A stretch of DNA of 64,000 nucleotides from Methanosarcina acetivorans C2A (GTDB lineage: Archaea > Halobacteriota > Methanosarcinia > Methanosarcinales > Methanosarcinaceae): assembly GCF_000007345.1 (NCBI RefSeq), contig NC_003552.1:2232001-2296000 (forward strand). Reading direction: 5' to 3'. Under the pieces are notes generated by a model. The model made no database searches. It had not been told where the DNA came from and saw only the letters and a list, made by a program, of their open reading frames with translations. This document shows, one piece after another, positions 9,463 to 19,022 of this stretch; position 1 is the first letter of the stretch, and each line of letters opens with the position of its first letter. The position numbers and the translations under genes are program-made.

Positions 9463-9598
9463 TTAGTGCCTATCCAAAAAGTCGGTAATGCGATCGAAAA
9501 ATTACAGCAGGTCTATAATAGCAGGGCTTCCTCTTCGGTTTTGCATATTGCTAATGGTAAGTTACAGTAGGTCACAACACTTTTCGGATAGGCTCTTA
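9463..9598. mobile_element. MITE with IS5-type ends
   Basis: A roughly 130-bp element ends in gtgcctatccaaaaagt on the left and, read inward on the right, taagagcctatccgaaaa. The right end matches 18 of 18 bases with the left end of the IS5 remnant at 25842, so a transposase of that family probably mobilised it. TTA flanks both sides, a plausible 3-bp target duplication. It has no coding capacity. Confidence 0.7.
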
Positions 9599-10193
9599 AC
9601 CACAAAAACCGTTTTTCAATTCACATGTAAATATCAGCACCTACTCCAGCTTGTCTGACGACTCTTCGCAAAAAGCAGAAAAAGCAAAAGAAGTTATCAA
9701 TTCTCTTGGATACCTATATGTTAATCTCTATCAGGTGCTATCAATTGATTTTGCTTCCGGGCTTTTTTCTCATCTTGGCTTTTTTTCTCATCTTTCTTCT
9801 TCGTCTTTTTATTATCCCTGTATTTCTATCTTTTTTCCCATTTTCCCTGCTTTCAGCTTTTTAATTCAGGATAGGGCGTTCACAAGGGAGTATAGTTGTG
9901 GATACTGATATCCATTCTGAAACTCCCATTATTTATAGATTGAAACAAATAATTATAGAGTATATCAAGATGGTAACAGGTGAAAGTCACCTGCGCTCAG
10001 AACTACCTTCGATCTAAACACCTCCTTTCAGAAATGCATTTTAAAAGCATATCAGCAACTCCCGCAAAAACAGGTTTTTCCCGGTATTTTTTTCATTCCG
10101 AGGGAAAAAACAGGCGGGGTGGAATTATTACAAGACAAAGAAAATGAATTTGCATAATGATTTTGGAATCCTTGAAAAAGGGGGAGCAAAAAT
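9599..10193 (+). other. intergenic region with leader hairpin
   Basis: No convincing gene; the pyrimidine-rich frame at 9651-9908 lacks any recognisable domain. A TATA-like box (gagtatatcaag, about 9957) is followed by a stem CAGGTG (9977-9982) and CACCTG (9988-9993) about 200 bp before the DUF166 gene, so the transcript may have a long structured leader. Confidence 0.35.
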
Positions 10194-11000
10194 ATGAGAA
10201 TCCTTGTACTTTATACGGGTGAACTCGGAAAAAAAGTTATCCAGAATTTGATAAATCCGTCAACTTTCTGCGTGTCATGCGGTGAGCTCTGCAACCACTG
10301 CCGTCAGGTAAGGAAATCTTATGCAAACCTGCTTGTTGGAATCCACGAGTTCCCGGAAGACCTGCCTCCGTTTATCGAAGAGCCTGCCCAGTTCATGCCT
10401 CCGAAACTTCCGGAATGTGACCTGATCCTTGCCATAGGAATCCATCCCGACCTCCTCATAGCCCTTCCCGAAGTCGTAGAGAAAACGGGTGCAAAAGCCG
10501 TAATTGCCCCCGCTGAAGATTCAAAGAAGACTCCTGCCGGGGTCCTTGAGCAGCTCAGAAAAGAACTTGAAGCCATGGGTGTCGAATTCGAGGCTCCAAA
10601 ACCCTTCTGTGCCCTGGAAAAGACCGGAAAGCCAGTTATAGATGCTTTCGTGGACCTTGGCTTCGGAAAGCCGATGCTCAGGATCGAAATGAGCCCTGAC
10701 GGAAAGATGTTCATAGGCGCAGGCGTCCTCAGGGATGCCCCCTGTGGCTCAACATGGTTTGTTGCAAAAAAGCTCGGCTGGACCGATGCTTCAGGATATA
10801 AAGAAACAATTTCAGGCGCCCACCACTCTTACCCCTGTACCGGAAGCATGGACAAAGATCCTCAGATAGGAGATACGATCCTGCACAAAGCCGGATACAT
10901 CATAAGGGAAGCTGTGGAAGAAGGAATGGAGTGCGAGAAAAAGGAAAAAGCCAGAATTTCGGCAAGCTGCGTTGATGAAGCTCAAGCTACTGGCTCCTGA
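10194..11000 (+). CDS. DUF166 family protein
   Basis: A 268-residue DUF166 protein, sometimes misnamed thymidylate synthase in older archaeal annotation. Its N-terminus has a dense Cys cluster, CVSCGELCNHC, near residues 24-34, and more Cys occur in DAPCGSTWF and SYPCTG, which suggests metal or redox chemistry. In some methanogens a relative is a selenoprotein; here all these positions are ordinary Cys codons. The function is unknown. It is preceded by a structured leader candidate and followed, 1 bp after its stop, by a long 15-bp repeat array. It is probably cytoplasmic, with no signal peptide or membrane helix. Confidence 0.82.
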   Translation: MRILVLYTGELGKKVIQNLINPSTFCVSCGELCNHCRQVRKSYANLLVGIHEFPEDLPPFIEEPAQFMPPKLPECDLILAIGIHPDLLIALPEVVEKTGAKAVIAPAEDSKKTPAGVLEQLRKELEAMGVEFEAPKPFCALEKTGKPVIDAFVDLGFGKPMLRIEMSPDGKMFIGAGVLRDAPCGSTWFVAKKLGWTDASGYKETISGAHHSYPCTGSMDKDPQIGDTILHKAGYIIREAVEEGMECEKKEKARISASCVDEAQATGS

Positions 11001-11001
11001 A

Positions 11002-11222
11002 ATTTAAGCTTCTAAGATTTAAGCTTCTAAGATTTAAGCTTCTAAGATTTAAGCTTCTAAGATTTAAGCTTCTAAGATTTAAGCTTCTAAGATTTAAGCT
11101 TCTAAGATTTAAGCTTCTAAGATTTAAGCTTCTAAGATTTAAGCTTCTAAGATTTAAGCTTCTAAGATTTAAGCTTCTAAGATTTAAGCTTCTAAGATTT
11201 AAGCTTCTAAGATTTAAGCTTC
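11002..11222. repeat. 15-bp minisatellite, about 15 copies
   Basis: The unit gatttaagcttctaa is repeated about 15 times without visible errors except at the first unit, giving one AAGCTT per unit. It begins 1 bp after the DUF166 stop. On the minus strand it stays open as a (SLNLR)n frame because 15 is a multiple of 3, but no real gene is evident. There are no spacers, so it is not a CRISPR. Confidence 0.95.
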
Positions 11223-11334
11223 CGGGGTTCAAAATATATATGAAGGCACAATTTTTCCGTGTCTTTCTTTATTTTCAGGAGTAAAGAAGCCGGTTGGAGT
11301 TAAGTGTAAATATTCACTTTTGAAATATTAACAT

Positions 11335-12069
11335 TCAGCTAATGTATACGTTTGAAATTTTGTTTTCGAGCTGAGTCTGGGAATGAGTCTGGGGATAAAC
11401 CTCTTCACAGGGCTGGACCACTACAAAGCCCTTTCCCCTGAAAACCATCTGGACGGATTCCCCACTGCTTTTTTCGATGAGGGTTTTCAGGGAGATGTCG
11501 TTTTTTATCTCCGGCTCAAGGTTTCCTGACCAGGCAACCGTGGCATTCGGGGAAGTGAAGACCGGATAATCCTTAGTTGCCCTGAAGGTCAAAGGGTCCT
11601 GGTGGGTGGTGATGGCAACCATACCTGTTCCTTCAAGTTTCACGTTATAAATCTCGTTATCCGCTACCCCGGAGAATTTTCTCATCATCCGGATATCCCA
11701 GTTGAGGGAGTCTTCAACAGCCAGGATATTGTTGCAGTTTACGCAGATGGAGTCATTTTCCAGTTTCAGAACCGAGACCTTTTTCCCCCTGTCCGCAAGG
11801 TAGAGTTTTCCACTTCCTTCTACTTTTGTGAGGTTGAACCCTTCTCCTGCCAGAGATATTTTCACGAGTTTCCCAGTCCCGTGTTCGAGGGCTTCTTCGC
11901 GAGAAAACCTTATGTCCCCTCTGTATGCCGTCATAGATCCCATTCTGGTCCAGACCACGCCGTTAAGATATACCTTCAGCAGATGTTCCCTTTCCAGTTC
12001 AAAAACTCCCTGCCCAGGGGCTCTTTCTCCAGTAATTAGGATAAAATTTTCTAATGAATAGCTTCCCAT
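11335..12069 (-). CDS. AIM24 family protein
   Basis: A 244-residue beta-rich protein of the AIM24/TIGR00266 family. The family signature is visible as FSREEALEHGTGKLVKISLAG, then GKLYLADRGKKVSVLKLE, NCNNILAVEDSLNWDI, and a C-terminal GKGFVVVQP. In eukaryotes AIM24 is a mitochondrial protein, but the biochemical role of prokaryotic members is unknown. There are no membrane helices. It is single, with the next gene transcribed divergently about 200 bp away, so promoters for both probably lie in the AT-rich 12070-12277. Confidence 0.85.
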   Translation of the reverse strand: MGSYSLENFILITGERAPGQGVFELEREHLLKVYLNGVVWTRMGSMTAYRGDIRFSREEALEHGTGKLVKISLAGEGFNLTKVEGSGKLYLADRGKKVSVLKLENDSICVNCNNILAVEDSLNWDIRMMRKFSGVADNEIYNVKLEGTGMVAITTHQDPLTFRATKDYPVFTSPNATVAWSGNLEPEIKNDISLKTLIEKSSGESVQMVFRGKGFVVVQPCEEVYPQTHSQTQLENKISNVYIS

Positions 12070-12277
12070 CGTTTTTTACCTCCTGTCAAGCTTATATTTG
12101 TTACACTGTCCGGTATTTAATATCTTTAAATAGATATAAATAAGTATTTCTTTATTTATTAAAATAGTAATTACATGTTTTTGCATTTCGAGCGAACTCT
12201 CTGTTATTTATACGAAGCATACTAAACAATTGTAAAAGATGAAATCTCTTTTTCAGTTTCAATTTCAGGAGGTAACC

Positions 12278-12640
12278 ATGAAACCAAAGATTGATTCCAC
12301 TAGTTTTGGTTCAATTACTGTAGAAGGAGAGACCTTTGAATACGATATTCTCATCCGCCTTGACGGCAGGGTTGAAAAACGAGAAAAAATGCTTTCAAAA
12401 GGAAAGTATGGGACTTCTCATAAAATCTCTCTTGAAGAAGCCGAACATATCTATGAGGAAGGAACAGAAAAAATCATCGTAGGGACGGGGCAGACAGGTT
12501 TTGTGGAACTTTCTGAAGAAGCTGAAGACTTTTTCATGAAAAAAAAATGCGGGATCGAACTTTTCCCGACTCCCTGGGCAATTGAACGCTGGAATGAAAT
12601 TGAAGGCAGGGTCTCTGCAATGTTCCATGTAACATGCTGA
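12278..12640 (+). CDS. Mth938-domain protein (DUF498-like)
   Basis: A 120-residue protein resembling the Mth938/AAMDC fold: IDSTSFGSITVEG at the N-terminus, a central EKIIVGTGQTGFVELSEEA, and GIELFPTPWAIERWNEI near the C-terminus. This family is small, cytoplasmic and of unknown reaction. The frame extends to 12239, but ATG 12278 is preceded by a strong AGGAGGT, which fixes the start. No operon partner is seen. Confidence 0.8.
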   Translation: MKPKIDSTSFGSITVEGETFEYDILIRLDGRVEKREKMLSKGKYGTSHKISLEEAEHIYEEGTEKIIVGTGQTGFVELSEEAEDFFMKKKCGIELFPTPWAIERWNEIEGRVSAMFHVTC

Positions 12641-12868
12641 GGGATAAAAAGATCACAGGCAGATAGTTAACACATAATTACAGGCTTAACAGAAAACTAA
12701 CAGATAATTCATTTTAACGAGGCAGAGCTGTCTTATTTTTACTGAAATAGCCCTGCCCTGCAATTAATTCGTATAGTTATGTTTTTCCGCAGAATTGTTT
12801 TGCACCATTGTTCTGCAGTATTGTTCTACGGCATTTTTCCCTTTATTGTTTTGTTTCCTTTGTTTTCT

Positions 12869-13699
12869 TCATTCCTTTGTTTCCTTCACATGTACGTCTA
12901 TCTGCGGGAAGGGGATTTCAATTCCTTCTCTTCCGTAAGCTTCAAAAATCCCGGCCGTCAGGTCATTCTTTACACCCCAAAGGTCCTCAGTGTTCGTCCA
13001 GGCCCTGAGCTGCAAATTTACGGAAGAACTGGCAAGTTCGGTAGTAACAACCGCAGGTTCGGGGTCAGGCAGAACAAGAGGGTGCCCTTTCATAAGGTCA
13101 AGAGCTATCCGGATAGCTTTTTCAAGATCCGAAGAGTAACTTATACCCACATCGACAGAAACCCTTCTTGTAGGCATTCGTGTCATATTAACAATAGAGC
13201 TTCCCCAGACGAGCTTATTAGGGACTGTTATAAGCTGGTTGTCAGGAGTTAGAAGTTCAGTTGACATAATACTTACGGATTTTATTTTTCCGGTCTGTCC
13301 GTTTACGGTCACGACCTCTCCCGTATCGATAGGCCTGATTGCCGCAACCCATATCCCGGCTGTTATATTGGTAAAGGTGTCCTGCATCCCGAGGCCCAGT
13401 ACCAAGCCTATTATCGCAGAGAGACCCACTACAAAACTATCCACATCAAAATTCAGGCTCTTCAAAAAAATCAGGAAAACTATCACATACAGAAGGATGC
13501 TCAGGAAATTTGCCAGAAACTGAGTCGTAAGTTCAGGCAGTTTTGTTTTCCGCATCCCTCTCCTGAAAATATAAACAAGAATTTTCACCAAAATAAAACC
13601 TGCAATCAGTACTATTACTGCAAAAATCAGCCTTGATACCGTTACGTCAGTATACGGGATTACCTGTCCCATTATTCCATTGCTTATTCCGTTATCCAT
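12869..13699 (-). CDS. MscS-type mechanosensitive channel
   Basis: A channel of 276 residues that releases solutes when the membrane is stretched. Three hydrophobic segments lie in about the first 110 residues, followed by the pore-lining helix region LSAIIGLVLGLGMQDTFTN and the beta domain (TGEVVTVNGQTGKIKSVSIM, NKLVWGSSIVNM). The start ATG 13699 follows GGGAG by 7 bases; an upstream ATG at 13744 has no such signal. It is transcribed away from the recombinase gene at 13929. Confidence 0.92.
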   Translation of the reverse strand: MDNGISNGIMGQVIPYTDVTVSRLIFAVIVLIAGFILVKILVYIFRRGMRKTKLPELTTQFLANFLSILLYVIVFLIFLKSLNFDVDSFVVGLSAIIGLVLGLGMQDTFTNITAGIWVAAIRPIDTGEVVTVNGQTGKIKSVSIMSTELLTPDNQLITVPNKLVWGSSIVNMTRMPTRRVSVDVGISYSSDLEKAIRIALDLMKGHPLVLPDPEPAVVTTELASSSVNLQLRAWTNTEDLWGVKNDLTAGIFEAYGREGIEIPFPQIDVHVKETKE

Positions 13700-13928
13700 T
13701 TTTAGTCTCCCTCGATTTTTATCCCCTGGTAAACAAAAGATCAAAAAGGCTTTTCATCCTGCTAGTTGGGCATATCTAATGATGTTAGTCCTGTGCTGGT
13801 AGCTCAAGACTATACCATTTAGAATTGAATTCAGCATGAAATATGTTAAATTGATTTTATAAGTAACTTATCGAAGATAACATGTAAGAAATACGAATAT
13901 TTCTATACTTTGAGGACATTATGTATAT

Positions 13929-15095
13929 ATGACAGAAAATATACCGTGGTTGGATAAAATAAGCATAGATAAAGATGAATCTATGGAGAACTATGTATCT
14001 ATTAAGAGATATCTTAGAAAAATAAAAAATGAAACGACTTCTGAAGCAACCTTACGTAATCAGTGTGTTGCGCTCAATATCTTTGCAAAATGGTGCGATA
14101 AAGATTTTTCAGAACTAGATGAAGACGACATTTATGATTACTTTGATTACTTAGAATCATACACCTATGAAAGGAACGGGAAAATAAAACACTATTCTGA
14201 AACCAGTATTTACCTTTATAAGATGGCTTTAAAGAAATTCTTGCGGATAATTGAAAAAGAAGGTTTGTCAAAATTGATTAAATGTAAAAACCCCGCAACA
14301 AAGAAACTTCCAGAAGACATTCTGAGTAAAGAAGATATTGAGAAATTATTAAGTGCCGCACGAAATCCTAGAGATAAAGCACTCATAGCTACTTTGTATG
14401 AATCAGGAGCAAGAAAAGGCGAACTTTTTTCGGTTAGATTGAAGCATATAGTTTTTGATGAAAACGGATGCATTGTAACTCTGCCGGAAGGAAAAACAGG
14501 TGCAAGAAGGGTTAGACTTGTTTTTGCAGCTTCTTATTTAAGGCAGTGGATTGAATGTCATCCCACTAAAGATAATAGAGATTCATATCTTTTTGTATCT
14601 TCAAGAGATGACCATCCTTTAATATCTACTACTGCACTTAAGGAAGGTCTAGATAGAATTTCAAAGAGGGCAGGAGTTAAAAAACGAGTCAATCCTCACG
14701 CATTTAGACATGCGAGAGCAACACACCTTGCAGGGCATTTGACTGAACAGCAAATGAAAATATATCTAGGGTGGACTGAAAACTCAAGCATGGCTTCTGT
14801 TTATGTTCATTTGAGTGGTAAGGATATCGATGATGCAATATTGAAGATGAATGGAATAATAATGGATGAGACTCATGCAGACGGTTTGAGGGTCGGTAGA
14901 TGCTCCAGATGTAAAGAACTTAATTCAGAATCAGCCATGTACTGCTGGAAATGTGGTCAACCATTGAGAGAGGGAGCTGAAAAGAGTGTTACAACTGTTA
15001 ACAAAGAAATGGAAGATATGCTTTTAAAAGTCTTGACTGAAAATTCTGCATTAAAAGAAGAACTTATGAGGGAGTTCACGAAGCTCAAGGGGTAA
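13929..15095 (+). CDS. tyrosine recombinase with C-terminal zinc ribbon
   Basis: A 388-residue site-specific recombinase. Residues about 20-115 form the SAM-like DNA-binding domain and residues about 125-310 the catalytic domain. Catalytic residues appear as Arg in GARKGELFSV, HAFRHARATH (His-x-x-Arg), GWTENSS, and the nucleophile Tyr in SVYVHLSG. A zinc ribbon follows (CSRCKE near residue 322, CWKCGQ near 340), then a coiled-coil-like tail. This arrangement is typical of archaeal XerA/integrase-like proteins from mobile elements. No phage or plasmid genes and no tRNA target are adjacent, so it is either the remnant of an integrated element or a stand-alone recombinase. Confidence 0.88.
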   Translation: MTENIPWLDKISIDKDESMENYVSIKRYLRKIKNETTSEATLRNQCVALNIFAKWCDKDFSELDEDDIYDYFDYLESYTYERNGKIKHYSETSIYLYKMALKKFLRIIEKEGLSKLIKCKNPATKKLPEDILSKEDIEKLLSAARNPRDKALIATLYESGARKGELFSVRLKHIVFDENGCIVTLPEGKTGARRVRLVFAASYLRQWIECHPTKDNRDSYLFVSSRDDHPLISTTALKEGLDRISKRAGVKKRVNPHAFRHARATHLAGHLTEQQMKIYLGWTENSSMASVYVHLSGKDIDDAILKMNGIIMDETHADGLRVGRCSRCKELNSESAMYCWKCGQPLREGAEKSVTTVNKEMEDMLLKVLTENSALKEELMREFTKLKG

Positions 15096-15855
15096 AGGCT
15101 TAAGAGAAGCAATCTACCGAATTGCAGAAGTAAAGAATTTTTGAAATTTATATTACGGGTTGATAATCCGCAATTTTTCTCTTTTTCAGGCTAATGTTAT
15201 TCGCTTGCACATTGTTTATTTTTTTTAATAAAATTTCCCCTAATTATCTTATAATCTCTGGAATTGACTCTACTCCGGAAGTCGGGGTCACGGCAATAAA
15301 GAGCAGTCAACAAACAGTCATAATAATTTTATATCAGGTTGTGTATTCCCATATTTATCATAAGTCTTCAGAGGATTTTGATAGAGGGAGCTGCAATTCA
15401 CTACATTTGAAAATAAATTTTGGATTTTTTTGGCACAATTCATAACTTTTTTGGTTTCTAGATCCTGTCAGTATTTTCCACATCAGTGCCCATCTTAGTA
15501 CAATTTTATTTGAAGTAGTACATGAGAGTGTGGAAATTTGGTACCTATGACCTCATATGCTCAAAAATAATTGAAAAGTTGGCATCTAAATTATTGACGA
15601 AATTTGTATTGCAAATATCTGTAGAAAATATTTTACCAAAATATTCACATTAAATCGCTGCTTAGGGTAGACTTTTTTGCTTCCTCAATGGCCGATATAC
15701 TTATATATTGAAGGATGAGATGATAATTTGTTCACCAATCATGTAATAAAAAAATCATATGACTCAAGTAAAAGGAGGATTTAAGTTTGAAAAGAAAATG
15801 TGGTGAATTAAAATAAGTTTATTACTATGAGTACTGGGAAATGTATTAAAATTAA
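15096..15855. other. gene-free AT-rich region
   Basis: No gene with supporting motifs is visible between the recombinase and the second IS copy; one short frame at 15194-15445 lacks domain features. The region is AT-rich and probably includes the recombinase terminator. I see no clear attachment repeats. Confidence 0.4.
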
Positions 15856-15946
15856 GAGACTTTTTATTATTTTCTGGTTTTTCGTTTTCCCTCTATATCG
15901 TGCAAAACAATAAAATTTTAATTATATTGATATATTTTTTCTATTT

Positions 15947-17476
15947 ATGGGAAAAGGAAACATTGCAATAGATAAATCAATGATAAAAACAATAGTTGAC
16001 GGCAAAATAATAATTCCTTTGCCAAAAGTTTTGGTTGAAAATCGATACTATCCTATGTTCTCTATATTCTCCCCTACTCAGTGTGATAGTTGTGGAAGTA
16101 AATTACATGTTAACTCTCATCACACTCGTTTTATTATATCACGTTACGGCACTATATCTCTCAATGTTACATACTGGCTTTGTCCCACTTGTAAGAAACC
16201 TGCTTTCGGCAGGTAACTTGTTTTTTTCGTAATATTTTTACTGATAGCGTTTTTGCTAGAAAACACATTTTCTTCCACATTAAACATTACTGCAAAAATG
16301 GTTCGTTACTTATATAGGGCGTAAGATTTGAGTCGTATGTTAACCAGCTTCAAGTATATTACAAATTTGCAGAATGTTTAAAAAACAATATCAGCAAAAA
16401 TATTTAATTCATAATGTCGACCTGCCGAATATAAGAAGAAACATTATCATGATCAGGTTATTGGTGTTCAGGGTTCTGCAAATTACAGTTCTGAATATTA
16501 TGATACACAAATAAATGTCAGATACGATGGACGATGCAGTCTGCACAATTCTCGGCGAATTGGGGAAACATATACAGAAGGAGTAATAAATGTCTGTGGA
16601 AGAGCTCCTTGTCCCACTTCATTGTGGTTATATGAACAGAAACTAGCAAAACTTTCAAAGCAAGAACTTTTGAACCAAGGAGTTAGCTTTGAAGAAACAT
16701 TGTATGTTGATGGGAATTGGATCAAGAATGGATGGAAAAAAAAGCTTGAAGAATTTATTGGAACGAAACTCACAAAGAAAGAATGGAAAAAAATGCGATA
16801 TAAATCTGTTTACGTTGTTGCTACCAAAGAGAAGGTCATTTTAGATTTTGAAGTAACTGAGAGGTTACCAACAATTGAGGCTCTGATGCCTCTTTTTATA
16901 CGAATAAAGAACCGATTTCCTGAAGATAAAATCAAAAAGATTGTTTCTGATGAGGATAAAGCGATCATTGGAGCCGTAAAAATGGTCTTTCCTGAAGTGA
17001 CTCATTCTTTTTGTGTGTTTCATCAATTAAAAAACGTTAGTAAGAGGTATTATGAGGAATTCAGTTCTATTGAAGAGATTCCAGATAACGATAAGATTAC
17101 CTACAATGAGATATCTCAATTGATACTTTCTGATACGGTTATCAGTGCTGTTGCGCATATTCAGAAGATACGAGAATTTAACTCTGATCTTGAACTTTCT
17201 GAAGCGTCTCATAAAGCGATTTCTTATGCCGAAGAGATTTTCAGCAAGAATGTGAGCTTCTTGAAAAAAGGTTTTACACCTGAGACAGATAATACAATGG
17301 AACAAATATTTTCTTTGATATGTGATATCGTAGACAAAGCAAGGTCATTCAAAACCGATAATGGACTAACTAATTTTTGTTACAATCTATTTACTTTTTT
17401 CAACAAACGGTGTTTCAGCACTGGAAAATGGAAAGGTTTCTCACCTTTAATGAGAGCAAGATTCCAATATGGATAA
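15947..17476 (+). pseudogene. transposase of IS copy 2, split by a nested MITE
   Basis: The reading frame matches the intact 428-residue transposase at 445-1731 up to CPTCKK, where an inserted element causes a stop at 16214-16216. Homology resumes at 16436 and runs to the normal stop at 17476. The interruption falls right after the N-terminal zinc module, separating it from the DDE core. An internal start at 16622 leaves a 284-residue C-terminal product, which lacks the zinc-binding N-terminus but keeps both recognised catalytic Asp residues. Confidence 0.92.
16200..16435. mobile_element. 236-bp MITE nested in the transposase gene
   Basis: Comparison with the intact IS shows exactly 243 extra bases: a 236-bp element plus a 7-bp duplication, aagaaac, at 16193-16199 and 16436-16442. 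Its ends share an inverted ttcggcaggt block (16205-16214 and inverted near 16418-16428), and the left end can fold as CCTGC/GCAGG. It has no coding capacity. The mobilising transposase is not in this window. Confidence 0.88.
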
Positions 17477-17705
17477 TGCTAGAATTGGAGAATAATTAGT
17501 TCTTAAACTTGATGGCTTATAGCTGTAGCTGTCGGAAATTCCCACAAAAATAGTTCCACAATTTGGAAAATTTTGGTGAATGCTTGTGTAAATGAATCAA
17601 CATTTTTAAATGAGTGAATTGATTTGCTCAAATTGGGATGAAATTTTGTGGTTGTCTTGAAATTGAAGAAAAACCAGAAAAAATTAAAAAGACTCTTCAA
17701 TTCAG

Positions 17706-17850
17706 TTAAAATATATTTTTCCTTAAATGGGTTCGCCTGAATCCAAAGAGAAATTAAAAACCCGGGATTTTTGCAGTCCTATAAGGAGCACTTTGCAGGA
17801 CTTTCTTAGGTCAAGCGATTCTTTTTTCTCTGTGGGAGATTTTTGATTTA
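17706..17850 (+). repeat. intergenic repeat family, copy A
   Basis: This copy contains aaaatatatttttcct, then gatttttgcag, ataaggagcactttgcagg, and a run ending ttttttctctgtgggag. The same ordered blocks recur at 18760, 19853, 24354 and 25578, all on the same strand. It lies between the IS end and a deleted flavoprotein gene. Confidence 0.7.
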
Positions 17851-17915
17851 CTATAATATTTTTTCAGTGGAGCTTTTTTAATTTTTGTAAGATCCAAAAA
17901 AATCTGATCTGGAAA

Positions 17916-18222
17916 ATGGATAATTTTGATCCTCCGTTTGTACATATGAAAGCCCTTTGCAAAAATTTATCTGTTGAATTTGCAGGGGCACTTTTACGCC
18001 TTCACAGTGGAGCCATGGCTGGAATGCTGAAGATGGGGGCACCGATAAATGACATTTTCAAGGCAGCAAAAGAGGCAGGCTGCCAGCTCGTAAAGGAAGG
18101 AGAAATGTCACAGGAGACCCTTGATATTGTAAGCCGAGAACTCCGGCCAAGAGGTATGTATATTCAGATCTTAAATCAGCATGTTCAGCAAAGTTTAGAA
18201 GCACTGGAAAATGTTAACTTAA
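17916..18222 (+). pseudogene. flavoprotein fragment (internal deletion)
   Basis: About 100 residues match the C-terminal half of the flavoprotein encoded at 24750-25472 (SVEFAGALLR, EAGCQLVKEGEMSQETLDIV, MYIQILNQH). The upstream DNA (taatattttttca, tttgtaagatc) matches the promoter region of the full gene at about 24604-24640. A deletion has joined the promoter directly to the 3' half, removing the flavin-binding N-terminus. The normal stop is also lost through a small indel, adding an unrelated tail up to 18377. Confidence 0.85.
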
Positions 18223-18700
18223 TTCATTCTTTTTTTTCTATTTTTGTGAACAATAGTAAAACAAAGATTTTTTTGCTGTTTTTTATTACATTTTTTCGAT
18301 GTCTCATTCAGTTTAGATATATTTTTCCTACCAGCGGTCTGCAAGCACATCCTATTTTTATTATTGAGCTTCCCTAAAAACTGTTTTTATATAAGGCATC
18401 GAAGTTTCAGAAGTGAAAAGTACATTAAAAAAGATTGGAGGAAACCCTAGAAGAGTTTCGTTCCTTCTACCGTATTCCCCAATACAGTAGCTCCGAAAAT
18501 ATGACTTCCAAGTATATTGTTCGGAATGGCACCAACGTCTTCCAGGCAATTTCTTCACATGTCCGACCTTATTCCACTCTTATGACCTAATTGCTCCCGT
18601 TATAATATACATTATCCGATTCTTATTTTAAATCAATTATAAGAAATATTGTTTCTGAACAAAAATCATTGCTGCATAAAATGTTTTTAAATCGAACAAT

Positions 18701-18740
18701 ATTTTAATGTATAATTCACCTTTTTAATGTATAATTCACC
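18701..18740. repeat. 20-bp unit repeated twice
   Basis: attttaatgtataattcacc is followed directly by tttttaatgtataattcacc. It lies in AT-rich DNA just upstream of another intergenic repeat copy. Confidence 0.85.
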
Positions 18741-18759
18741 TAAAATCACTCTTATCAAT

Positions 18760-18918
18760 CCAAAAGTGTTTTTCCTGCCTGCTTCTGGCTTCAATCTCCC
18801 CTTAACACGTTTGTTAAGCAGGAAATGTAAAAACATAGGTTTTTCCAGCTTTATAAGGGGCACTTTGCAGGGCTTCTTCAGATTAAACGATTTTTTCCTC
18901 TGGGGGAGTTTTTTCTGA
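18760..18918 (+). repeat. intergenic repeat family, copy B
   Basis: This is a diverged copy with tgtttttcctgcct, cccttaacacgtttgttaag, agctttataaggggcact, ttgcagggcttcttcaga and a T-run ending tctgggggag. It precedes the cis-prenyltransferase-like gene. Confidence 0.7.
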
Positions 18919-19022
18919 TTAAAGTTAAGACTTCCAACTAAATTCTACGCATAAAATTCGTTAGCTGAGTTCAGTGAAGATTATTTATATCATTTTTAAG
19001 CAAAGAAATAGGGGGTTATTTT

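Larger units (their letters stand above)
15856..17695 (+). mobile_element. insertion sequence, copy 2, inverted and interrupted
   Basis: The same IS as 130-1822 but in opposite orientation, bounded by gagactttttattatttt on the left and its imperfect inverse on the right (ending 17695). Without the nested 236-bp element and its 7-bp target duplication it is 1597 bp. No clear target duplication is seen at its own flanks. Together the copies bracket 14 kb of core genes. Confidence 0.92.
18223..19022. other. relic-rich intergenic region
   Basis: No intact gene is seen. A partial copy of the intergenic repeat lies at about 18313-18350 (atatatttttcctaccagcggtctgc). A 52-codon frame at 18425-18590 (LEETLEEFRSFYRIPQYS and on) has a protein-like composition but no recognised family and may be a gene scrap. 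Confidence 0.4.

Noticed and set aside
9651-9908. Small membrane protein gene
   Set aside because: The hydrophobic part comes from pyrimidine-rich DNA; there is no ribosome site or family resemblance.
11002-11222. CRISPR array, or a (SLNLR)n minus-strand gene
   Set aside because: Units are contiguous 15-mers without spacers, and the open frame exists only because 15 is a multiple of three; no ribosome site or domain supports a gene.
12779-13252. Plus-strand gene opposite the MscS channel
   Set aside because: It overlaps the coding strand of a well-supported channel gene and starts in a T-rich tract.
13929-17695. Integrated virus or plasmid around the tyrosine recombinase
   Set aside because: No capsid, replication or other element genes and no attachment repeats were found; only the recombinase and an IS are present.
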